DNA from: Elioraea thermophila (ex Habib et al. 2022)
Lineage (GTDB): Bacteria; Pseudomonadota; Alphaproteobacteria; Acetobacterales; Acetobacteraceae
Direction: 5' to 3'
Assembly: GCF_003336755.1 (NCBI RefSeq)
Contig: NZ_QMDI01000002.1
Span: 558,001-622,000, forward strand
DNA length: 64,000 bases
Below the pieces are notes generated by a model, which was given only the letters and a program-made list of their open reading frames with translations, ran no database searches and was not told where the DNA came from. Of the stretch, positions 58,250 through 64,000 are shown in pieces. Each line of letters starts with the position of its first letter. The stretch's first letter is position 1. A program made the translations under genes and the position numbers.

Positions 58250-60241
58250 TCACCGCTTCATGTTGATGGTGTCGAGCAGCATCTCGTCGGAGGCCGAGAC
58301 GATGCGCGTGTTTGCGGTGTAAGCGCGCTGGGCCAGGATGAGCTTGGAAAATTCGGCAGCGATGTCGACGTTCGAACGCTCGATCGACCCCACCACCAGT
58401 TTGCCGGCCCCGTCGCGCGAGGGATCGAGCACGCGGGCTTCACCGGACTCGATCGTGCGCATGAAGGCCTGACCATCCACTCGCTCGAGCTTGTCGGGTT
58501 CATTGAAGGTGACGACAGGGATGCGGTTGATGACGCGGCTTTGGCCGTTATCGTAATTGATGACGACATCACCGGTCTCGCGGATGGAGAGCGAGGAGAA
58601 GCTGCCCTGCGGTACGCCGTTCTGTTCCAGGCTGCGCACCGCGTAATCCGTCCCGGCGAACTGCGTCACGCCGTCGGCCTGGCCGAAGGTGCCAAGGAAG
58701 ACGCGCACGTTCTGCGGCCCGGAGCCGTAGTTGACGACGATGTCGACATAGGCGCGGTCGCCGGTCAGCTGGTTCGCCGGTACGGTCGCGGTGCCGCCGG
58801 CGACGTTCGCCGCCGAAAGCCCGGTGATCGTGCCGGCTCGCGACGAATCGCCGGGGGCGCCGAAGGTGACGGCGATGTGCGGCGGGATCGTGCCATTCGT
58901 CGTCGCCGGCGGGTCGACGGTCCACGAAGGTATCGGCACGCCAGGCTTCGCTTTCAGGGTGAGGATTCCGCCCTGCACCGAAGCCACCGCCGGGCTGTCC
59001 GGATCGGCGTTGATCAGCGCGGCAAGCCCGTTGGCGATCGCGTTGATCGAGCCCTCGGTTCCCGTCGTGGTGTAGGTCCAGGACCGCGTTGCCGGATAAC
59101 CACCCGTGATGCCGGAGAGCGAGATGGTGAACGTGTCCCCGACCTCGCCGACAGTGCCCGTGAAGATGAAGCCATCCGTCTGATACGATGCCGGCACATT
59201 CGCGGTCGTCGCCCCGAGGCTCATGACGGAGGGAAGCGAGCCGAGGGTGAACGGCGTGCCGGGCGTGACCGCCCGCAGTTCGAAGGTATCGGCATCGATC
59301 ACCACGGCGGTGACACCGAGGGTGGCACTTTCGCTGTTGATGCGGCTGATCAGTTGGTTGCGGATCGTGGTCGCGGTATCGACCGGGGTCGCGGTGTAGC
59401 TGAGGGTGATGCCGTTGATGACCACGCTGTAGGTTTGGCCGGCGGTGACCGTGTCGATGTTCACTTCCTGCGTTTGCCGCACGGGCTGCACGGTGGCCGC
59501 GATGTTGTAAGCGCTGATGTCCTGATCGTTGAAGCCCGGAATGCTGGCCGCACCACCCACGGGATCGAGCGTGGAGCCGGGAGCGGCGATGTCGAGACGC
59601 CAGTTGTTCATGCCGGCCTTGGTCCAGACGAGCTCGAGGGTCCGCTGCTGACCCAAGGCGTCGTAAATCGCCACCGAGGAGGCAAAGGTCGTCTCTCCCT
59701 CGCGCGGGTTGGCCGGAAGGTTCGCGGCCAGGGTGATTTCGCTGGTCGCAACTGGGTTGGAGACGAGTTGGCTGACCCGGATCGGCTGCAGGCCGGTGCG
59801 ATCAATCTGCCGGCTCGTCGGATCCACGCCCCAGCCCTGCAGGAAATAGCCGGCGCTGTTGACGAGATAGCCGTTGCGATCGAGCGCGAAGTCACCTGCT
59901 CGCGTGAAGAACGGGCGCGGGTCGAAGGTGGGAAGCCCGTTCACCTCGCCATTCGATTGCGCAACCGGAAAGAAGCCCTGGCCGGCGATGGCGAGTGCGG
60001 TGCGGTTCTCCACCTGCTCGATGGCGCCCTGCACCGTGTGCGCGAAGTCCGGCCGCGCCACCACCCCGCCCGGCGAGTGCAACCGCTGGCTGGAGTTCGT
60101 CACCAAGCTGACGAAATTGGTGTCGATCCGCTTGAAGCCGACGGTCTGGCTGTTGGCGACGTTGTCCGAGATGTGGCCGAGCGCGCGGGACTGGGCGCTG
60201 AGGCCGCCGATCGCGGTGGTCATCGCTCCGAAGAGGGACAT
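58250..60241 (-). CDS. flgE: Flagellar hook protein FlgE
   Basis: FlgE builds the flexible hook. The N-terminus (SLFGAMTTAIGGLSAQSRAL, then ISDNVANSQTVGFK) and C-terminus (FSKLILAQRAYTANTRIVSASDEML) carry the D0/D1 helices. The 663-residue length exceeds the enterobacterial 400 and resembles long alphaproteobacterial hooks. The extra length is a Thr/Gly-rich region of about residues 240-520 that should be surface-exposed domains. It is first in flgE-flgK-flgL; an AGGAG lies upstream of the ATG. Confidence 0.94.
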   Translation of the reverse strand: MSLFGAMTTAIGGLSAQSRALGHISDNVANSQTVGFKRIDTNFVSLVTNSSQRLHSPGGVVARPDFAHTVQGAIEQVENRTALAIAGQGFFPVAQSNGEVNGLPTFDPRPFFTRAGDFALDRNGYLVNSAGYFLQGWGVDPTSRQIDRTGLQPIRVSQLVSNPVATSEITLAANLPANPREGETTFASSVAIYDALGQQRTLELVWTKAGMNNWRLDIAAPGSTLDPVGGAASIPGFNDQDISAYNIAATVQPVRQTQEVNIDTVTAGQTYSVVINGITLSYTATPVDTATTIRNQLISRINSESATLGVTAVVIDADTFELRAVTPGTPFTLGSLPSVMSLGATTANVPASYQTDGFIFTGTVGEVGDTFTISLSGITGGYPATRSWTYTTTGTEGSINAIANGLAALINADPDSPAVASVQGGILTLKAKPGVPIPSWTVDPPATTNGTIPPHIAVTFGAPGDSSRAGTITGLSAANVAGGTATVPANQLTGDRAYVDIVVNYGSGPQNVRVFLGTFGQADGVTQFAGTDYAVRSLEQNGVPQGSFSSLSIRETGDVVINYDNGQSRVINRIPVVTFNEPDKLERVDGQAFMRTIESGEARVLDPSRDGAGKLVVGSIERSNVDIAAEFSKLILAQRAYTANTRIVSASDEMLLDTINMKR

Positions 60242-60282
60242 GGGATTCGTGCTCCTGTTCGCGCCTTGGTCGGAATTGGTCG

Positions 60283-60298
60283 AGCAGGCGGCGTGCCA
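60283..60298 (-). promoter_or_regulatory. Sigma-54-like promoter upstream of flgE
   Basis: On the minus strand, TGGCAC-N5-CTGCT is one mismatch from the TGGCAC-N5-TTGCW consensus and keeps the essential GG-N10-GC spacing. It is 42 bp upstream of the flgE ATG. In Caulobacter, hook genes are sigma-54-dependent, so position and gene agree. The activator site was not identified. Confidence 0.6.
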
Positions 60299-60403
60299 AG
60301 CGCTGATCGGGGAAAGGATGGCGCTTTTTTCGACCTCTCCCGCACACGGGTTCGCGTCGTTTCGCTCCGCTCGGCAGGGCTTGCCGGGCAGATCCGTCCG
60401 GTC

Positions 60404-60757
60404 TCAGCCGCGCGCGGGGAAGAGACGGGCGCAGAGACGCAGCGCTTCGTAGGCGCGGCCCTCGGCCACAAGTGCGCGGACGCGCTCCAGCACCTCGGTC
60501 GCATCGGGGCGAACGGCGCGGACTCGGGCCAGCGCGGCGTCGACATCGCTCTCGTCGGTGCCGAGGTAACGGCACTGGATGGCGTAGTAGAGCGCGCGTT
60601 CAGGGCCGTCGATGTCCTGCGGGCGAAGCATGTCGCGTCCGCGCAGGAACTGCGCGCGATTGTGCAGGAAGATGGTCGCCGTCCGGTCACCGGCGCCGAT
60701 CACCGCGCCGTTCACCACCATGGTTTCGCCCGGACGCAGAACAACCTTCAGCGGCAT
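60404..60757 (-). CDS. flbT: Flagellum biosynthesis regulator FlbT
   Basis: FlbT is a post-transcriptional regulator that in Caulobacter destabilises flagellin mRNA until the hook is complete. The 117-residue protein starts MPLKVVLRPGETMVVNGAVI and contains FLHNRAQFLRGRDMLRP and ALYYAIQCRYLG, which are family hallmarks. It is slightly shorter than the usual 130-140. No flaF or flagellin gene is adjacent in the window. It lies upstream of flgE with a 162-bp gap. Confidence 0.93.
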   Translation of the reverse strand: MPLKVVLRPGETMVVNGAVIGAGDRTATIFLHNRAQFLRGRDMLRPQDIDGPERALYYAIQCRYLGTDESDVDAALARVRAVRPDATEVLERVRALVAEGRAYEALRLCARLFPARG

Positions 60758-60812
60758 CCTGCCCCTCCAGATTTCTTGCGTGCTGCCGCGACAGTTGCGG
60801 CCAACAAGGCGC

Positions 60813-60828
60813 AGCAACCGCCGTGCCG
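60813..60828 (-). promoter_or_regulatory. Sigma-54-like promoter upstream of flbT
   Basis: On the minus strand, CGGCAC-N5-TTGCT matches the -24/-12 consensus except for the first base and keeps GG-N10-GC. It is 56 bp upstream of the flbT ATG. With the flgE site it suggests that both transcripts are in the same sigma-54 flagellar class. Confidence 0.55.
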
Positions 60829-61034
60829 CATCCGAAGAGCAGTCCCACCGAGGGTTCGCGCGGCCCGATACGCTGTCGGCTCGGCAGTCTCGGCCCCCAC
60901 TGGGCAGGATGTGCCGCACTCGGGGGGAAGAGCTTGCCGCTTCCTGATGCCTCATGGGGAGTGATGCGCTGGGTCGCGCGGGCTCTTCGGCAGATGGTGG
61001 GCTCTGGCCCGAGATTTGCGCGGGGGGAGCCGCC

Positions 61035-62648
61035 ATGCTTCCCCAGGTTGAGGCCATCCCAGGTGTTCCGCTGCCGCGGCAGGCTGTCGCGACGGCAGAC
61101 GCACAGCCCTTGTCCGGCGGCGCGGGCTTCGAGGCTCTGCTGGGCGCAGCCCTTGCGGCTGAGCCGGCCGAGACAGCCGCGACCGCGGCGGTACCGGCGG
61201 AAGACGCTGCGGCCGGCCTTCTTCCCTCCCTTCCCTCCGCCGACCCCGCCGATCCCACTGCCGACCGCGTCGCGGTCGATCTTCAACCGAGCCCTGTGGC
61301 CTTGCCCGACGCCTTGGATGCGTCCTCGGAACGCGGGCCTGTCGCACCCCAAGCCGATTGGCCGGTGCCGCGGCTCGGCAGGCCGACGTTGGAGGCGGTT
61401 CCACTGCGACCTCCTTCCTCGACACCTGTGGAAGGAGATGCGGCCAGCAGCCCCGATGCGTCGGAGGGTGCGCCGCCTCCGCCTGAACCGCTGCCGCCCC
61501 CTGCTCCCGCCGCGGCGAACCGACCCACCCATCTTCCAGCGGTGCTCCGCCGGGCCACCGAGACCAAAACGAGCCAGGACGGGGAATTCTTGCCGGAGAC
61601 GTGCTCCGCCCGCCCCGCACGCCCCGCCGCGTCTAGCGAAATGGGGTCCGAGCCAGAGCGCGGGCTGCCGCCGTCCGACGCGCAAGAGCCAACCGAAACA
61701 TCACGCTCGCCAGCGGCGCCGGCGGCAACCATCGATCCCGCCCCGGTCACTGCCGCCCTGGAGCCCAGTCCGCCGGCAGCGACCGAGACGGCTCGGTTCC
61801 TCCAAGCGGGGGAAACGTCGGATCGGCTCGTCGGGCTGCCGCTCACTGTCTCCGAGGCGACGCGGCGGACACCCGCTCTCACGCCGCCCGGCGGCGCCTC
61901 CGTCGCCAACGGTGATCCGGACCACCATGCTCTCGACCCGACCACGGACGTATTCAGGGGTTCGGCCGCCGACGATCCTGGAGCTGACGCAAGTGACGAG
62001 CCACCGACACCACCTGGCCGGAGCGGCGACGAGCCGGTCATCGCTGGCGGTGCGAAGTCTTCCCGCGGGACCGACTTCGTGCCCGGGGCGGGAACCGAGG
62101 GGGCAGGGCTGAACGTCGCGCTGCCCGCAGGAGGACCGGGGGCGATCAACACCCTCCCGCTGGCAACCGCGACCCTTTTCCCCGCCCCGACGGATCCGTC
62201 CGCCCCCACGGTTCTGCAAGCGGCGCGGGCTCCCGACCGCCCCGTCATCCCTCCTGCCCTGCAACTGGCACCGATCGTCATCACCCTCTCCGCACTCGAC
62301 CAGGGCGCGGCAACGCGGCTGACGCTGACCCTCGAGCCGGAGGAGCTCGGTCGGATCGAGGTCGCCGTCGAACGCACTGGCGAAGCGCGGCTCGCCATCA
62401 CGGTGGTGGCGGATCGACCAGAGACGCTGCATCTGCTGCAGCGCGATTCCGCCCTGCTCGACCGCGCGCTGGCGCAGGCCGGGGTCGGCGCGGAAGGCCG
62501 TAGTCTCGCTTTCGCCTTCGGTGGGTCCGGTGGGCGTGGCGACGATCGGCCGGGCCGGCCCAGTTCGCGCGAAGAACCGGCTGGTGATGCCGCGGCGGAG
62601 GCCGCTCAGCCCACCCCCGTACGCACGCTGCTTGACCTCGCGGTCTGA
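61035..62648 (+). CDS. fliK: Flagellar hook-length control protein FliK
   Basis: FliK measures hook length and switches export specificity. The 537-residue protein has a long Pro/Ala/Ser-rich disordered region (about 30-410), as expected of the ruler, and the C-terminal Flg_hook domain at about 415-500 (LTLTLEPEELGRIEVAVERT, LLQRDSALLDRALAQAG). Start MLPQVEAIPG follows GGGGGGAG; coding character upstream of it is poor. It is followed by flgD after 15 bp. Confidence 0.88.
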   Translation: MLPQVEAIPGVPLPRQAVATADAQPLSGGAGFEALLGAALAAEPAETAATAAVPAEDAAAGLLPSLPSADPADPTADRVAVDLQPSPVALPDALDASSERGPVAPQADWPVPRLGRPTLEAVPLRPPSSTPVEGDAASSPDASEGAPPPPEPLPPPAPAAANRPTHLPAVLRRATETKTSQDGEFLPETCSARPARPAASSEMGSEPERGLPPSDAQEPTETSRSPAAPAATIDPAPVTAALEPSPPAATETARFLQAGETSDRLVGLPLTVSEATRRTPALTPPGGASVANGDPDHHALDPTTDVFRGSAADDPGADASDEPPTPPGRSGDEPVIAGGAKSSRGTDFVPGAGTEGAGLNVALPAGGPGAINTLPLATATLFPAPTDPSAPTVLQAARAPDRPVIPPALQLAPIVITLSALDQGAATRLTLTLEPEELGRIEVAVERTGEARLAITVVADRPETLHLLQRDSALLDRALAQAGVGAEGRSLAFAFGGSGGRGDDRPGRPSSREEPAGDAAAEAAQPTPVRTLLDLAV

Positions 62649-62663
62649 ACGGAGACGGATGCC

Positions 62664-63326
62664 ATGACCACCCCTGCCGCCACCCTGACGCCGACCGAGC
62701 GCGTGCAGAACGCGATCGCCTCGCGCCGGCAGATCGCTTCGAATTTCCAGGACTTCCTCAGGCTTCTCACCACCCAGCTGCGCAACCAGGACCCGACCGC
62801 GCCGCTCGACACCAATCAGTTCACCCAACAGTTGGTGATGTTCGCCCAGGTCGAGCAGCAGCTCGCCACCAACCAGAGCCTCGAACGGCTGATCCGGCTG
62901 CAGGAGACGTCGCAACTCACCGCTCTGACGCCCCTGATCGGCCGGCTGGTGGAAGCGGAGTCCGGCTCGATCGTGCTGCAGGACGGGACGGCGCGCGGCG
63001 CTTACGTGCTGCGTGCGGACGCCACCGCAACGACCATAACGATCCGCGACGCCTCGGGACGCATCGTCGCCCAATCGCCCGGGCAGACCCGCGCCGGCCG
63101 CCATGAGATCGCCTGGGATGGCCGCGACCTGGTCGGCCGCCGGCTGCCCGATGGGGCCTATACGATCCGGGTCGAGGCCTCGTATGGCTCGACCATTGAG
63201 GCCGTGCCCACCACCGTGATCGGCCGCATCACGGGGGCGGAACGGGCCGATGGCGGGTTGAAGCTCACAATCGGGCGGCTCGCGATCGAGCCCGGCGCGA
63301 TCCGGTCCGTAACGCCCGACCGCTGA
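62664..63326 (+). CDS. flgD: Flagellar hook assembly scaffold FlgD
   Basis: FlgD caps the growing hook and permits FlgE polymerisation. Its 220 residues contain the N-terminal NFQDFLRLLTTQLRNQDPTA and DTNQFTQQLVMFAQVEQQ, the family signature, and then the Tudor/FnIII-like C-terminal part with GRHEIAWDGRDLVGRRLPDG. It is coupled to fliK, the usual pair. Confidence 0.95.
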   Translation: MTTPAATLTPTERVQNAIASRRQIASNFQDFLRLLTTQLRNQDPTAPLDTNQFTQQLVMFAQVEQQLATNQSLERLIRLQETSQLTALTPLIGRLVEAESGSIVLQDGTARGAYVLRADATATTITIRDASGRIVAQSPGQTRAGRHEIAWDGRDLVGRRLPDGAYTIRVEASYGSTIEAVPTTVIGRITGAERADGGLKLTIGRLAIEPGAIRSVTPDR

Positions 63327-63489
63327 GCGCCCGGAGGAAGGGGACACGGCTCTGCAGGCAAGATTTTCCACTGGGCAAGTTTTGCCGCGTTAACTCTGCC
63401 GCAACACCTTTCCTCCACGCTTGCGTGTGATCGCGCCGCGCCACCGACCAGGCGTCAGCGGGCGCAGCGCACGAGGGAGCGAAGGTGCC

Positions 63490-64000
63490 TTGAACGGTCT
63501 GCTCATCGGGCTGAAGACACTGGGGCCCGTCCGGCTCGCGGTTCTCGGCGCGGTCGGCGCGGTGGTGCTGGGCGTCATTCTGTTCCTGGCGGTCCGCGCC
63601 AGCGAGCCGCCGCTGGCGCTGCTTTATGGTGAGCTCGACCAGCGGGACGCCGCTCAAATCGTGCAGGCACTGGAACGCCAGCGCGTGCCTTACCGCCTCG
63701 CGGGCAACGGCACGCAGGTTCTCGTCCCGGTCGATCAAGTGCCTCGTCTGCGTCTGGCGCTCGCTGCCGAAGGGCTGCCGGCGGGCGGCTCGGTGGGCTA
63801 CGAAATCTTCGACCGTTCGGATGGCCTGACGGCCTCTTCCTTCCAGCAGGAAATGAACCGGCTGCGCGCGCTCGAGGGCGAACTGGCGCGGACCATCCGC
63901 TCGCTCTCCGGCGTGCGCGCCGCTCGCGTCCACCTCGTCTTGCCAAGGCGGGATCCCTTCTCCCGCCGCGAGGCCGACGCTCAGGCCTCGATCGTGCTGA
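63490..64000 (+). CDS. fliF: Flagellar MS-ring protein FliF (3' end outside window)
   Basis: FliF forms the membrane MS ring of the basal body. The first 170 residues are present: a TM segment (about 12-34, LAVLGAVGAVVLGVILFLAV), then LLYGELDQRDAAQIVQALE, VGYEIFDRSDGL and FQQEMNRLRALEGELARTI with VRAARVHLVLPRR, the conserved secretin-like ring-building motif. No ATG or GTG lies in frame near the domain start; a TTG at 63490 with AAGG upstream is the best initiator. The 163 bp before it contain TTAA-N7-GCAAC, a weak CtrA-like half match. Confidence 0.92.
   Translation, partial: MNGLLIGLKTLGPVRLAVLGAVGAVVLGVILFLAVRASEPPLALLYGELDQRDAAQIVQALERQRVPYRLAGNGTQVLVPVDQVPRLRLALAAEGLPAGGSVGYEIFDRSDGLTASSFQQEMNRLRALEGELARTIRSLSGVRAARVHLVLPRRDPFSRREADAQASIVL

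Noticed and set aside
61005-61020. Plus-strand TGGCCC-N5-TTGCG with sigma-54 spacing upstream of fliK
   Set aside because: The implied transcription start (about 61031) would fall downstream of the fliK ribosome-binding site and only a few bases before the ATG, so it could not give a translatable leader.
63370-63392. TGGGCAAGTTTTGCC upstream of fliF as a sigma-54 site
   Set aside because: The GG-to-GC spacing is 9, not 10, which sigma-54 does not normally tolerate.

Overview
This is a chromosomal window from a high-GC (about 70% by eye) alphaproteobacterium. Gene order and content point to the Acetobacteraceae/Roseomonas-Elioraea side of the Rhodospirillales-Acetobacterales: yqeY-dnaG-rpoD, carA-carB-greA, ssb/uvrA, soxA-soxX, FlbT-type flagellar control and a CarA with an N-terminal helix-turn-helix extension. 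This placement is inference; no 16S gene is present. Codon use, ATGA/GTGA stop-start overlaps and frequent GTG starts are uniform through most of the window, so it reads as core chromosome with two accessory patches.

Layout. 1-3.8 kb (minus): yqeY-dnaG-rpoD, with rpoD cut by the left edge. 3.8-11.2 kb (plus): carA, an SDR dehydrogenase, carB, greA and a threonine ammonia-lyase. The carA leader holds two inverted repeats. 11.2-14.6 kb: an lrp-bdhA pair divergent from trxB-lysR. 14.7-15.6 kb: no protein gene, but a compact structured RNA with 6S-like architecture and a strong terminator. 15.6-18.5 kb (minus): two tandem aspartate-type aminotransferases and a GNAT. 18.5-22.5 kb (minus): a complete potFGHI-like polyamine importer. 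22.8-24.6 kb: phage tail-fibre-like genes around a tRNA-Thr(GGT). 24.6-27.6 kb: rhodanese, cysteine synthase and two uncharacterised genes. 27.7-31.8 kb: a decayed exopolysaccharide locus, with a heparinase-like gene and a wza/yjbH chimera broken by several frameshifts and deletions. 32.1-35.7 kb: divergent ssb and uvrA. 35.8-39.4 kb: soxA-soxX, a lipoprotein and trmFO. 39.6-44.1 kb: an MCP with a C-terminal PilZ-like domain and parE. 44.1-52.7 kb (minus): a seven-gene peptide/nickel-type ABC importer operon carrying two amidohydrolases. 52.9-55.5 kb: an MFS transporter, a DUF1194 protein and an SDR. 55.5-64 kb: flagellar genes flgL, flgK, flgE and flbT (minus) and fliK, flgD and fliF (plus), with sigma-54-like sites upstream of flgE and flbT.

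Functional reading. Most of the window is housekeeping (replication and transcription initiation, pyrimidine/arginine precursor supply, DNA repair, tRNA modification, topoisomerase IV) plus scavenging transporters, thiosulfate oxidation and motility. The most unusual signal is carA. Its product begins with an HTH domain of the Cro/YdaS type, and 15 bp before its start codon there is a 17-bp near-perfect inverted repeat, with a second palindrome in the same 152-bp divergent region. This suggests, but does not prove, an enzyme that senses or regulates its own expression.
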